Below are positions 1 through 11,775 of a DNA stretch of 64,000 nucleotides, piece by piece. Source of the stretch: Coleophoma eucalyptorum (taxonomy: Eukaryota; Ascomycota; Leotiomycetes; Helotiales; Dermateaceae); assembly GCA_026120035.1 (NCBI GenBank), contig JALRME010000015.1, forward strand, positions 923,830 to 987,829, in the 5' to 3' direction. Position 1 is the first letter of the stretch. Every line of letters starts with the position of its first letter. A program made the position numbers and the translations under genes. The notes beneath the pieces are model-generated. The model was not told where the DNA came from. It did no database searches and saw only the letters and a list, made by a program, of their open reading frames with translations.

Positions 1-190
1 CGCTCTGAGTCGCGGACCAGTGCTGTGTACTCATAGTCTGGATGTGCATTGTAAAGCTCATACAGCGCATCGCCCCCGATATAGCCTGTCGCTCCTGTGC
101 TGAAAATGGGTTGGTAAGATGATCAATGAAATTGCCGCGTCCTGATGGTTTAAATAAGCTAGAGACCTACATGAAGATCTTTGGTGCCAT
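1..190 (-). CDS. NAD(P)-binding Rossmann oxidoreductase, 5' end only (partial)
   Basis: Two exons on the minus strand are visible: 190..171 and 99..1, separated by an intron at 170..100 (donor GTAGGT, acceptor TTTTCAG). Joining them gives a protein beginning MAPKIFITGATGYIGGDAL, continuing to a VRD motif, and running off the left edge. TGATGYIGG is the glycine-rich dinucleotide-binding turn of the NAD-dependent epimerase/dehydratase or NmrA-like superfamily, and the following VRDSE segment is the usual end of the second strand, where NADP/NAD preference is set. About 40 residues are visible, so the substrate cannot be named. The start is well fixed because the ATG sits just before the first beta strand and the join restores a perfect Rossmann motif. 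Confidence 0.8.
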
Positions 191-486
191 TTTGCAATAA
201 TAATTGAGGGACCGATACAGATGTGAGATTCCAAGATATCGTGTAAATAACTTGAATGGTGCGATGAGGTAATGGTAGTCTGGGAGAGAATGGTTATAAC
301 CTATGCGAGGCTGAAGTGCGGGGCGATTAAAAGATACTTGATGACGAGGGCCTTTCCTGGCTTGCTCCAGATGTAAGCCCGATTAAATTGATCGCGTGTC
401 TCATTAGTGGGCTTTGTATACGTTTTCCAACGTTGAACTACGCGATCATACACTCGAGGCTGTTTCAATCAACGACATAATGCTAG

Positions 487-1239
487 TCATTCTCCAGGTC
501 CTGGTAGAGCGTCTCTTCTCGCCAGTCTTCCATCCGGGAATATGCCCTCAAACACAACGGGCATGTGGTTCTCAATTCCTCGGAGCTGAATCTTTGTATT
601 AGCTTGCTCCAGGATGGATGTAGTCAAACTGCAAGTACTAGTGCAGACGCAGCTTACTCGGCACAGCAATCTCTTGGCATGTCCGTGATGATTTATATCA
701 TCAAATGTCCAACCGGCTCGAGGTGATGGAGGTTTATAGGTCGCTCGGATGACAAGCCTCTCTAGGCAGTTTGCTGTGAACCAGACATCCAGAAGAACCT
801 CGACTGTCCGGAGCCATGATTGAGAATTGCTCTGGTTCAGGTGTATATGTAGGACCACCACACGCACTTGCTGCAGGGCAGGCTCACCTATAAACTCAGT
901 GATGGACATTGGCTCTGCCCGCGGTTTCACACATGGCGGCGGGGAATGCAAAACGAAGGCTTTCTTGCGGAGGACTTGGAGAGCTTCATGAGTGATCTGG
1001 TGATTCAACAGCAGAATCGAAGGTGTTTTCAGAGGGCTTGGGGCAGAGGAGCGAGATGCCGGAACTGTACGGAGCGGACGCTGCTGGGCTTGACATACCT
1101 TAGGATCCTCTTCTTGGCGAATATGCGCAAATACAATGGAGAGATGCGGCCAATCCAGCGCATACTCATACACAAGGTTTCGGAGCTCATCAGGCAGTGC
1201 GAGGAAGGCCGAGTTCGGGAGTACCAAGCTTCCGGGCAT
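487..1239 (-). CDS. 2EXR/F-box-like fungal hypothetical protein
   Basis: The protein starts MPGSLVLPNSAFLALPDE and carries the LPDELRN.VYEYAL signature found at the front of many fungal proteins of the 2EXR type (F-box-like, function mostly unknown). A second block, LLLNHQITHEAL, matches the usual 'N.qi..Ea..vl' helix. A likely 72-base intron lies at 657..586 (GTAAGC...ATTCAG); it is a multiple of three and free of stops, so retention and splicing both keep the frame. The spliced product is about 226 residues. The frame stays open upstream to 1428, but that extension is a 9-base tandem repeat encoding Val-Leu-Ser units and is probably not translated. No catalytic residues are recognisable. 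Confidence 0.6.
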   Translation of the reverse strand: MPGSLVLPNSAFLALPDELRNLVYEYALDWPHLSIVFAHIRQEEDPKVCQAQQRPLRTVPASRSSAPSPLKTPSILLLNHQITHEALQVLRKKAFVLHSPPPCVKPRAEPMSITEFIGEPALQQVRVVVLHIHLNQSNSQSWLRTVEVLLDVWFTANCLERLVIRATYKPPSPRAGWTFDDINHHGHAKRLLCRVSCVCTSTCSLTTSILEQANTKIQLRGIENHMPVVFEGIFPDGRLARRDALPGPGE

Positions 1240-2408
1240 ATCGAGAGATGAGAACCGCCGAATGCTCCGCTGGAAAGTGGAGGTGTGATATACTATTGTA
1301 AGCAGGAGGGCAGACAGGACAGCAAGGACAGAAAGGACAGAAAGGACAGAAAGGAAGAAGGTCGAGACTCGGGGCCGAAGACGACAATGGTCGCGGCAGC
1401 CCTGAAGGTTTATAATCAGGAAGCGCACATCGCATCAGCAGCGGGTGGCGGCGGGGTTTGAATTCAGGTAGCCTTTTCTTTCAAAGCAACATCTCAAGTT
1501 CTGGGACGGAGTCGTGGCCAGACGTCGTGATATCTGTGGACAACAATACAATGAAGGAGTGACATTCATCATTTATTCAGTTCGGTCCACCAGCGGAGGA
1601 GGTCCTGGTGGTTCCACTACCTTAACTGGACCTCTCTGAAGGGGGATGCGAGCTGGGTGAGTTGACTGATTTAAGGAACTGGCCTACGAAGTCCCACCGG
1701 CATTTGGCTCGTAGCGAGCCGCTTGGCAGTTGCAGTGCAGTAGAGTGCAGTTCCCCTTTCTGCCCGCTGTTGGTCGGTTTGTATGTTTGTATGTTTGTAT
1801 GTTTGTATGTAATCGCTTCCCTTCCCCGGTCTCTCTTACATACACATACACAGCCATACCCATGCACAAACCCTTCCCTCCCCTCTCTTCCCCTCTCTTG
1901 CCTTTTGCCCTCCCCTCGCTCGTGCTTAGTCATCCTTCGTTCCTTCTGCACCGCTGCACCAAGCCTGGCGAAACCAACAAACAATATCCCCTTTAGCCTT
2001 TTGTTTCATCTGAACTGCTGAGCAAACTCTCCCGTCCAGTCCTTCCCTGGCACTGGGTGCTTGGTCCCTTGAAACAAGCAAACACCTACCCTTTCATATA
2101 AATCCCGAGCGTCATTCATTTACCCGCCAAGGTGCCTCCTCGCTCTGCTCTATCCACTCCTTGGCCATTGAGCCTGATAATATGCGGACCAAGTGACATC
2201 GATCAACCCAACCCCCCGGTCACAGCCTTGGCTCTCGAGTACCGCCGATTATCATTGCCAAGCTACACGGTTCCAAGACGCTGTCATCCCACGTTCTGCC
2301 GAGAGGAGGTCTACAAAAGCCAAGATGGCGCTCGATTCTTTGCAGATTGTCCTGCTGCTTCCCCAGCTTCTTCACTCCTTCTGCCAGTCTTCTAGCTCTT
2401 GGTTAGCC
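1240..2408. other. Intergenic, putative shared 5' region
   Basis: No gene is seen. It contains a 9-base tandem repeat (unit GGACAGAAA, about 1313-1355), an 8-base GTATGTTT tandem repeat (about 1778-1810), and a long pyrimidine-rich tract (about 1810-2000) typical of fungal promoters. A TATA-like CATATAAAT at about 2095 precedes the lactonase gene. Reading frames on both strands here are low complexity. Confidence 0.6.
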
Positions 2409-3675
2409 ATGCGTTTACATCTCTCTTTGGGTGGTCTCGTGACCACGGCCGTTGCTACCAACCTCTATGTTTCCTCCTACATTGGCACCATTACTACTTT
2501 GCAACTCTCGCAAAGTCAGAATGGCTCGTATACTTTGAAGCAGGTTGCCGTCAACAATGGCTCGGCACCCAATCCTTCATGGTTGACACTGGACTCGAAG
2601 AATGGCATCCTGTACTGTGCCGACGAAGGTCTCTCCGTCCCTGACGGATCCATTGCTTCTTACTCGACCTCGCCTTCTGGCTTGCTCAAGCAAATTGATC
2701 GTCACTCTGTCATCAGTGGTCCGGTTAGCTCTGTCGTGTACAATGGCGGCAAAGCTCAAGCTTTTGCTCACTAGTTAGTTGCCTTCATCCCAGATAATTG
2801 CACCGGCTAATATCTTCTCCCATAGCACTGGCTCTTCCGTCACGACCTATAGTGTCTTAGCTTCAGGAGGGCTGGAATCTTTACAGAACCTCACCTTCAC
2901 TATGTCAACACCTGGCCCAAATCCTTCTCGTCAGGAGGCGCCTCATCCGCATGAGGCATTGGTTGATCCAACCGATTCCTTCATTCTCGTGCCTGATCTT
3001 GGTGCAGACCTTGTTCGAGTTTTCAGTATCAACAAGAACACAAGCGAGCTCATTGAGTCGACCCCATTCACTGCACCAGCCGGATCCGGCCCTCGCCACG
3101 GTTCATTTTTGGTTTCTGGCAACGAGACGTTTTTCTTCCTTGTCTCTGAGCTTGGCAACACCGTTGCATCTTATAAGCTAAACTATGGAAATGCTTCATT
3201 AGCCTTCACCGAAGTCTTCACAAGTAGCATATATGGCAATAACACCACTCCAACCGGAGCTGCCGCCGCTGAATGCCTCACTTCGGTCAGCTTACCTTTC
3301 CCCATGGCTTGAAATCTTGCTAATACTTAGTAGCCCGACCACAAGTTCCTGTTGACGTCTTCTCGCAATGACTCGCTATTTCACATTGATAACTTCGATG
3401 TGAACAACAGCACAAAGCTTCCTTCAGATACCCTTCAGACATGGGAAATTAACCCATATACTGGAGAGTTGACTTTCAAGCAACTGGCCCCAGCTGGCGG
3501 CCTCTTTCCCAGACAATTTTCTGCGAACAAACTGGGAGATCTGGCAGCCGTTGGACTACAGAACTCTGGTAGAGTCGTCATTGTCGAGAGAGATTTAAAG
3601 GCAGGGACATATGGGAAATTCGTAGCTGAAATTGATATTCCCGGTCAGGTTACTTCTGTCGTATGGGACGAATAA
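2409..3675 (+). CDS. Secreted lactonase-family 7-bladed beta-propeller protein
   Basis: Exons 2409..2773, 2826..3285 and 3334..3675 give about 388 residues. The N-terminus (MRLHLSLGGLVTTAVA) looks like a signal peptide, followed by NLYVSSYIGTITTLQL, the first blade of the lactonase/6-phosphogluconolactonase-like family (Pfam Lactonase, which also contains muconate cyclases). Family hallmarks are HPHEALVDPTDSFILVPDLG, SGPRHGSF, and SPDHKFLLTSSRND, created by joining exons 2 and 3. Several N-x-S/T sites fit secretion. The second intron is only 48 bases with an unusual GTCAGC donor, but its acceptor restores the conserved SPDxxFLxxSxRND block. The frame is open upstream to 2193 and an ATG at 2325 is an alternative start. 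Family members open lactones of sugars or aromatics; the substrate here is unknown. Confidence 0.85.
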
Positions 3676-4337
3676 ATAGACTAGAGAGATCAAAGGGCTT
3701 GGAAGCCTTTGTAGCGGATGGTTGACTGCCATGTATACAAATATATATATATATATATATAACCTTATGGGTAGCAAATTCAGGAGTCTCAATCTCCTGA
3801 TGTATATAGAAAAGTATTGAACATTGAATATACTTGCATAGTTAGAGACTATCTCTTAAGTTTTCTATGACAGCTCCGATTGACTTCAGAAGTTTAGCGA
3901 GTCATATGCAGGTACCTGATAAGAAAGCTATGTTGGATATATAAGAGGTAGCAACATTCTCTGATCGAATTGCAATAGCGACTTTAATTTGGAGGACAAA
4001 ATATATCTCTGGAAATAAGGAACTGGTGCTCGATACTAGAAATTTGAAATACCATTCGCCCTCTATTTTATCTTACCATCGTATTTACACGTGACCAGTT
4101 GGTCTAAGCTCATGATCCCTGAATGAGCAAGGCCACCGTCATTTGGACCAGGCTGCGTCAGTTACGTCGTAGTATAGCTTAGGAAAGTCCTCGCAGCCCA
4201 ACATTTGTGAAGCCCTTCTTCGTCAACAAATCCGGCGGTTCTACAGCTCTAGGACATCGCAGAATGTCCTGAGCGACTCAGTTTAAATGATGAATCCTTG
4301 ATAAGCAAGCAGCTGGAACTCTCGCAACACGGTAACG
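3676..4337. other. Intergenic with AT microsatellite and CACGTGA box
   Basis: It holds an (AT)n microsatellite at about 3740-3761 in the lactonase 3' region and a CACGTGA E-box at 4088-4094, roughly 250 bases before the VPS15 start. No further gene is seen. Confidence 0.6.
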
Positions 4338-7300
4338 ATGGGACAAGGCTTCTCTCTGAACACGCTGTCTGCGGGTTCTGCTGGGATTGATATCCCAGAG
4401 CTCTCAGATCTGGTTTATGAGAAGACCATGGGAAATGCCCGGTTCATGAAAAGTATTCGTGCGAGACACCAGGATGGCGTCGTGTTGGTTAAGGTTGTCG
4501 TCAAGCCATATGTTATGGACTTGAGCAAGTACAGAAAGGAGATCATTCGTGTGTATCCCTGCAGAAGCTCTAGTTGTATTTAGGATATTGACGATCTATG
4601 TAGAGGAACGTAAGGCCCTTGCGGATGTTCCGAATGCGCTTTCGTACGAACGAATCGTTGAGACCGAAACGAATGGATACCTCGTGCGACAATACCTCTA
4701 TAGCTCACTATACGATCGCATGAGCACTCGACCTTTCTTGGAGGACATAGAAAAGAAATGGCTTGCATTTCAACTGCTATGTGGGCTGCGCGATTGCCAT
4801 GCTCGTAATGTATTTCACGGCGACATCAAGACGGAAAACACATTGGTCACTTCATGGAACTGGTTATATCTGTCGGACTTTTCGTCTTCGTTCAAACCAA
4901 CGACCCTACCCGTGGATAATCCTGCCGATTTTTCCTACTACTTCGACACCGCGGGGCGCCGGACTTGCTACCTTTCTCCAGAACGATTCCTAGCTGCAGG
5001 AGAAACCCCCGACCCAAAAGCGCCGATTACCTGGGCTATGGATGTGTTCAGTGCGGGATGCGTGATTGCTGAGCTCTTTTTGGAAGCTCCAATATTCACA
5101 CTGGCTCAGCTATACCAGTACAAGCGAGGAGGATATGATCCTGTGGCCACACATCTGAATCGCATCACAGATAAAGACGTCCGAGAAATGGTAGGGCACA
5201 TGATCCAACTAGAACCGGAATCAAGATACTCGGCAGAAGAGTACTTAGACTTTTGGAGAAAGAAGGTCTTCCCAGACTATTTCTTCAGCTTTCTACACCA
5301 GTATATGGGCCTTATTACGGACCCCTCGTCCGGAAGGTCTCCTATTTCTGGAGCTTCAACCAATCTTGGGGAGGCCGATGAGCGGATTGATAGAGTCTAC
5401 TATGATTTCGATAAGATATCCTACTTTCTAGGCTATGAGAACGAAAAACAGGTGGCGAGCTTACCACCGTCTTCAGACCTTGGCTTAGGATTGTTCCCTG
5501 TCCACCTTAACATTCCGAACAATGAGCACCAAGCTTCAACCACAGGCAGAAAGCCTGCAGATGATGGGACCTTAATATTTCTAGCACTGGTCGTATCATC
5601 GTTGAGGAACACCGCCCGAGCTACGGCAAAAGTTCGAGCGTGTGACCTTCTACTGGCATTTTCTGAAAGGTTAACCGATGAAGCGAAGCTCGATAGAGTA
5701 CTGCCATATTTGATATCTTTGTTAAATGATAAGGCAGACATTGTCAAGATTGCTGCCATAAGAACAATTTCTCAATTGATGGCCTTGGTAAAAGTAGTCT
5801 CGCCGGTCAATGCACACGTCTTTCCAGAGTACATCTTACCTCGCATGCAAGTATTTCTTCCAAGCTCTACATCGGACCCAAACCCATTAGTACGAGCGAC
5901 TTACGCAGCCAGCCTGGGAAGCTTGGCAACTTCAGCCTCACGATTCCTTGACATGGTTGCAACTTTGCGAGCAGATGGTTCATTACCTACTGCTGATCCA
6001 GAAGCCGAGGATGGGTCAGGTGCGGATGCACCATTCCAGGGTCTTTTTGATAACGCTAGGGATGAGCTTATTGATATATTTGAGACGCACACGAAGGCTT
6101 TGATTACGGATAACGACTCCTCAGTTAAGAGAGCATTTCTTGGCTCGGTCCCTGAACTGTGTATGTTTTTCGGCACAGCAGCGTCGAACGATATCATTCT
6201 TAGCCATCTCAACACATACCTCAATGATCGAAACTGGATGCTCAAATGCGCCTTTTTCGAAACCATTGTTGGTGTGGCTACATTCCTTGGTGGTACCAGT
6301 CTGGAGGAGTTCATACTTCCATTGATGGTGCAAGCATTGACAGACCCGGAAGAATTTGTGGTCCAGAGGGTACTGCACTCATTCGCAAGTATGGCAGAAC
6401 TAGGACTATTCCAGAGGTCAAAAACTTGGGAATTAGTAGACGTTGTCGCGAGATTTACAATGCACCCGAACATCTGGATTCGTGAATCAGCAGCACACTT
6501 CTTGTCATCATCGACCAGATTCTTGTCGACTGCAGACAACCAATGTATTATCCTACCATTAATACAGCCGTTTCTAAAAACATCGGTTAAAGGCTTCTCA
6601 GAATTGGAGCTTTTGGACTCATTAAAGAGACCGTTATCCAGGCCCATCCTTGACCTTTCCATGACCTGGGCTATGAAAGTGGATAGAGGTCTGTTTTGGA
6701 AGCCTGTTCACCAATTACGCACGTTCTCGTTCAGTTCAACCGGACCTCTACCAACTATCTCAGGCAAAGAATTCGGCCATCAAACCTTACAGAGGATCCC
6801 CAAGAATGATGAAGATGATTTATGGTTAGCAAAACTGAGAAATATGGGGTTCACTGTCGATGATGATTTTAAGCTCTTGTCATTAAGAGAGTACCTTTGG
6901 CGTCTAGCTCAATCAAAGAATAGAGAAGGAGATCCCGAACACGCTGAATACATTATGCGTCTGAACGGTGTTATCACCTTGCGAAGTCTACATATCACTC
7001 CACAGACGGTTATGTTTGATGAACAACAACCGTTAGACGAGCCACTACGGCCAATCGATACAGCAGATGGTGACAAGACACCGCATACAATTGCAGATGC
7101 TCTACTAGACGCATCAATGACTATTGATGATTCAATTGCCAAGAGAAAACGATCTGCATTCAATTCTCACCGCGCCAGGCTAGGTAGCCAAACATCCCAG
7201 GCAATTGCAATAAGAACTACAGAGCCAAATTCTCCGATTTCTCATTCTGCATCAACATCTCCTAAGGATTCCGAGGGCCTAGGTGCAGAATCTGATGCTA

Positions 7301-9090
7301 GAAGGCAACCATCTGCTCGTCTAGGTACCTTGAACGGAGATACCAGGCTGAGCGATGATGAGACTGCATCTATTGCTGGATCTAGTCTGGCTTCTGGTCG
7401 TGGCATACGGCACAAATCTAGTGCTATAAATCTACTGAACAGGAAAGACTCTGCCAAGGCAAACGCCGATATTGGCACCACATCTGCGAATGCTTTTGGT
7501 AAGGTTGAAGGGCCGTTTACAAGATCTACATCGGGACCATCTGCATTGGCGATTGCGAAGGCTGAGAACTCTCCAGATACCATAATTAGGTTCAAAGCGG
7601 CACATACATATGCTGGAAATGATCCAAGCATTCTGAAAATGCTGGATTCGATGTATATCGACAACTATCCCAATGATGTTGTAGAATTTGGACCTATGGT
7701 AACACCTATAAGTCGACGCAAAGCAATCAATAGAAGTAACAATCAGGCTACCGACAGGCCTTGGAAACCAGAAGGAATCTTGGTCGCCACATTCTCTGAG
7801 CACGTCGGTCCTGTTCATCATATCTCCATTGCTCCTGATCATATGTTCTTCTTGACAGGTGGTGACGATGGATGCGTCAAGATCTGGGATACAGCTCGAC
7901 TTGAACGCAACATTGCTCATCGCTCCCGCCAAACTCATAAACATGGTAGCAATGCAAAAATAACTTCGCTTTGTTTCGTTGAGCACACCCACTCTTTTGT
8001 CAGCTGCGGAAGTGACGGCAGTATCAATGTTGTCAAGGTTGATTGCATTTCTTCAGGTGGAGTCATGAGATATGGCAAGCTGCGATTATTGCGCGAGTAC
8101 CAGCTCCCAGAGGGTGAGATGGCTGTATGGACGGAGCATTTCAAATTGGAGACTCACTCTGTTCTGATCGTAGCTACGAATCAGTCTCGCATCCTAGCCA
8201 TTGATTTGCGAAAAATGACACTTCTCTACACCTTGGACAATCCTGTGCACCACGGAACCCCAACTTGTTTCTGCATCGATAGAAAACGAAATTGGCTTTT
8301 GCTGGGCACTTCTCATGGTGTTCTAGATCTGTGGGATTTGAGATTCAAGGTTCGTGTGAAAGGTTGGGGTGTGCCAGGAGCTACAGCAATTTACCGGATT
8401 ACCATACACCCCACGAAAGGTCGCGGTAGATGGGTTTGTGTAGCGGGTGGGAGTGGACAAGGTGAAGTAACCGTATGGGACATCGAGAAGACACAGTGTC
8501 GCGAAGTATATAGAGCTGGTGGCAATAGAGATGGGCCAAAAGGCTATGAGCCTTGGCCGGTCGATGAAGACCGGCCGGAAGGAATGTTAGGGCGTTTTGC
8601 AACAGCGTTGGAGCCCACAGGATCCAGCAATTCTGACAGAGGAGTTCGTGCAATGATAGCAGGGACGGATACGCATGACGATGGACGGGAGTCAAAGTAT
8701 GGCTTTTTGATCACCGGAGGATCGGATAAGAAGCTTCGATTCTGGGACTTGTCCCACGTCGAGAATTCCTTGGTCGTTAGCGGTCTTGATGCAGAGGAAC
8801 TGAAGCCCTCCTTCACATCTTCGCATCCGACGGCAACACTGACACTCAATACGGAGAGAATCCCGAGACCTGGCCCAACGGCACCAAATGCTGCTGCTGG
8901 ATCACGGAATTCTAATACAGCAAGCAAAGCGTCTAGTGGGAGGCCGCCACGATCCACTGTCATCTCTCTTCAGCAACAGCAGCTGCTGAAATCACATCTG
9001 GATTCTATTCTTGATGTTGCTTTGCTGGAATCACCTTACGGTATGATGGTGTCGGTGGATAGATTAGGCGTTGTTTTCATCTTCCAGTAG
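4338..9090 (+). CDS. VPS15: VPS15, regulatory protein kinase of the PI3-kinase (Vps34) complex
   Basis: Exons 4338..4548 and 4604..9090 give about 1565 residues. The 55-base intron (GTGTGT...GTAG) restores the family sequence KEIIQERKALADVPN. The protein begins MGQGFSL, with the N-terminal Gly used for myristoylation in Vps15. The kinase domain shows HGDIKTEN (from about residue 142) and DFS in place of DFG, both normal for Vps15, a near-pseudokinase. HEAT-like helical repeats follow (about 400-700), then a low-complexity Ser/Thr-rich linker, and WD40 repeats from about residue 1130 to the end (GGDDGCVKIWD, GTSHGVLDLWD, GGSDKKLRFWDLS). It should act on endosome and autophagosome membranes, holding Vps34 and Atg6/Vps30. 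Length matches fungal orthologues. Confidence 0.97.
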
Positions 9091-9637
9091 TTATTGCCAA
9101 GCAGTGTGCATTGGGAGGAGTTAGGATCACCACAGCAATTGGCAATGGCGTTTCAATGTGTCAGGCTAGAACCGTATTTTATAATGCATCAGCAAATATT
9201 GCAATCATCTTTCTGACTATAACTTGGTGTTATAATTCATAGACTACCGCCTTTTATAGCTGTTCGATCACAGAACCAATCTAAGCAAGTACACTGTTAT
9301 CACTACAAACACCAAGCCTACTCTTAAGTCTCCTATTGTGGACTCAATACCTAAAACTATTTAAAGAGCTATAGTATCGCTGCCTCTTGTTGCAATTCAA
9401 TTGGTCTAGATATAAGTGCAATACATGTGCTCCAAACCCCAATTGAGATTAGCGCGATATCAGGCACCGTAGGTCGCTAATTTTTGAGCTTGAAGACTTG
9501 CAGGTAGAAACTCAGCCTTGTCGACATAATCTACTCTACTCCTCCTTACGAGCGACCTTCACAGACGACCACCTGCTGTCCCTACACCCCCTCAATCGCC
9601 GGTCACATAAACAGGTAAACGAAACAAGTCCGCCAAC
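9091..9637. other. Intergenic, VPS15 3' end and U2 A' promoter
   Basis: AT-rich after the VPS15 stop, then a C-rich pyrimidine tract (about 9530-9600) just before the U2 A' start codon. No gene is seen. Confidence 0.6.
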
Positions 9638-10697
9638 ATGAGGCTCACTGCGGAGCTCATCCAGTCCTCCCTTTCCTACCTGAACCCCCTCAAGGAGCGC
9701 GAGCTTGATCTACGAGGTGCGTTATATTTTTCACTGAAAAGAATTGATACTACACTTTGAGGCGAGCTGAGTTGATATCCCAATTCTTATTTAAAGGGCA
9801 CAAGATACCGGCGATCGAGAACCTGGGTGTTGCTGGCGTAAGTACTTCTCTTCCGTTCCCCTCGCTCACAACAAACGAGCTTCTTGCTTGCTTCTGGCGC
9901 ATTGGGCTAATCTCTCGTCCGGTAGCCTCATGATGCTATTGATTTCACCGACAACGATGTCCAGGTCCTAGGCAACTTCCCGCTCTCGCCGCGGCTGCGA
10001 ACCCTCTTGCTGGCGCGCAATCGCGTCGCTACCATCCAGCCAACTCTGGCGAACTCGATACCGAACCTTACTACGCTTGTGCTCACGGCGAACAACTTTG
10101 CAGAGCTGGCAGATCTGGACACTCTAGGCAACTTCAGATGCCTTACACATCTGATCTTAATTGACAATCCGGTTGCGCGGAAGGAGGTGAGTGGAAAGAT
10201 TCTGGGGGGGGGGGGGTGGCCTTGTGTATATGGGCCAGAGCTGATTCCTGTGTGCTGTAGAATTATAGGTATTGGGTCGTTTGGAGATGTCCCACCGTGC
10301 GATTCCTGGATTATAAGAAGGTTAAGGATGCGGAACGGAAGAAGGCCCAAGAGCTGTTTGGAACGGCTGCTGAACCTTCGGCGCTTGCTTCAAAGGCAAG
10401 TCAAATATCACGCTCAAATGATTCCTCCCGTCTTCTTCATGTTCTTTGTTTAGCTGACTCGTTTCAAAGATCATGGGTGTCAAGTCAAAGACCTTCGACA
10501 TCCCCTCGGCAAATGGCATCTCTACTGCAGCGGCTTCGAAGAACTACCGCGTCAAGCTCACGGACAAGGAGCGCAAGAAGGTTGAGGAACTTATCAAGAA
10601 CGCCAAGAGCTTGCAGGAGATTATTCGTCTGGAGAAGGAGTTGAATGAAGGCCGAGTACCTGCTGCTGCTCAGGGTGCTGATGCTATGGAGGAGTGA
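9638..10697 (+). CDS. LEA1: U2 small nuclear ribonucleoprotein A' (Lea1)
   Basis: Five exons: 9638..9716, 9797..9837, 9926..10186, 10261..10395 and 10470..10697, giving 247 residues. The N-terminus MRLTAELIQSSLSYLNPLKE, the leucine-rich repeats (LRTLLLARNRVATI, LTTLVLTANNFAEL) and the cap sequence YRYWVVWRCPTVRFLDYKKV identify U2 A', which binds U2 snRNA stem-loop IV with U2 B''. The C-terminal helix contains KLTDKERKKVEELIKNA. The fourth intron starts with GC (GCAAGT...CAAAG), and no GT donor keeps the frame. The third intron contains a run of 13 G. Splice boundaries are fixed by conserved protein on both sides. Confidence 0.95.
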
Positions 10698-11029
10698 AAA
10701 AGCAGTTTACATCCATCCTTTTGGGTTTCGATGGATGGAAGATTTAAATTGCATACATTGGCGTTTTCTATGTGGTTTGGCGACGAAAGACAAAAAGTCC
10801 TGGCGTTAGGGCAATGAATACTTTCTTACTTTTGTGTGTGAAGGATAGATGTGATGAATGGATACACTCTTGTTGTATATAGGTTGGTGGATGCAATCAT
10901 ATCTACACACTGAATGTAGGTGAATATTGAGAGCAAAAGAGAAGGAACAACAATAAATATACACCTATTTTCATCCAGTACCAAACAGCAGATCCACAAA
11001 CTCCACTAATGAAGAACGAACCACAACAT
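10698..11029. other. Convergent intergenic region
   Basis: This lies between the 3' ends of the U2 A' and Dpb3-like genes. It is AT-rich with no further gene recognised. Confidence 0.5.
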
Positions 11030-11775
11030 CTAACTCATCTCCACGTCCTCTGTTCCATTCGCCCCATTAATCTCTCCAATACTAGTCCTTTGTCCTCTAA
11101 TCTCCATCTCCAACTGCTCACTGGGCCCCGCAGAATCATCCTCGCCATCGTGCAGGACACCATTACCCGACGACCCATTCATCAACGCCTTTGAACCATC
11201 AATCGTGGTCTGGCCACGCTCTACCGCAGCCCCTGCCCCATTCGTCGCTCCTCGGCTTGCGGGCGTCTTGGCTTCCTTTACTTGCTTGTAAGGAATAGTC
11301 TTAGGCACGACATCGACAAGAAACTCTAGGTTATCTTGGTGCGATACAGCATTTGCTAGACGTGGCCTGTGTTAGCACGTCGTCTGTTGAAATCAGTGGG
11401 ACATGGATACACATACAGAGATCTCGATACTGGATGTTCCGGCGAGGTTTCCGTTCGGACTTTACTACGTTGTGACCTTGTTCGGCCATATATTGGATGA
11501 ACAGCTCCTATACGAGGTATGAGTATCGTGTGTCACAATCAAGATACAGAAGAGTACAGGCTGGCAATCTTACAGTTGCTAGGGTTATGACAAAGGCGGC
11601 GTTGTTGGAGCACATGTTGATATCTTGATCCAATGCAATGATCTTCTTCACTCTGGATACTAGTGGTGAGTTAGTCTCTTGGCTTATGGAAGGTTTGTAG
11701 CAGCGACTTACAGGGTAGCTGGCATGTTCCACTCACATCTCGCCGAGGAGGGATTGCTGAGTTGTTATATGGCAT
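11030..11775 (-). CDS. DPB3: Histone-fold protein, DNA polymerase epsilon subunit C (Dpb3)-like
   Basis: Exons on the minus strand: 11775..11712, 11659..11574, 11507..11417 and 11355..11030, giving 188 residues. Spliced protein reads QLPLSRVKKIIALDQDINMC, then NNAAFVITLATELF, KPRRNIQYRDLSNAV and EFLVDVVPKTIPYKQ. This is the CBF/NF-Y-type histone fold shared by Dpb3, CHRAC1/CHRAC-15 and NF-YC. Low-complexity acidic residues follow at the C-terminus, as in fungal Dpb3. It should dimerise with a Dpb4-type partner in DNA polymerase epsilon and/or the ISW2/CHRAC remodeller. All three introns have GTAAG-like or GTATGT donors and clear TAG acceptors. A CHRAC-only paralogue cannot be excluded. Confidence 0.88.

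Noticed and set aside
1622..2021. Overlapping open frames of 80-120 codons on both strands
   Set aside because: Low-complexity pyrimidine-rich promoter sequence with tetra- and octanucleotide repeats; no domain or splice support.
4800..4900. VPS15 kinase as a broken pseudokinase
   Set aside because: HGD in place of HRD and DFS in place of DFG are normal for Vps15, so this is not a lesion.
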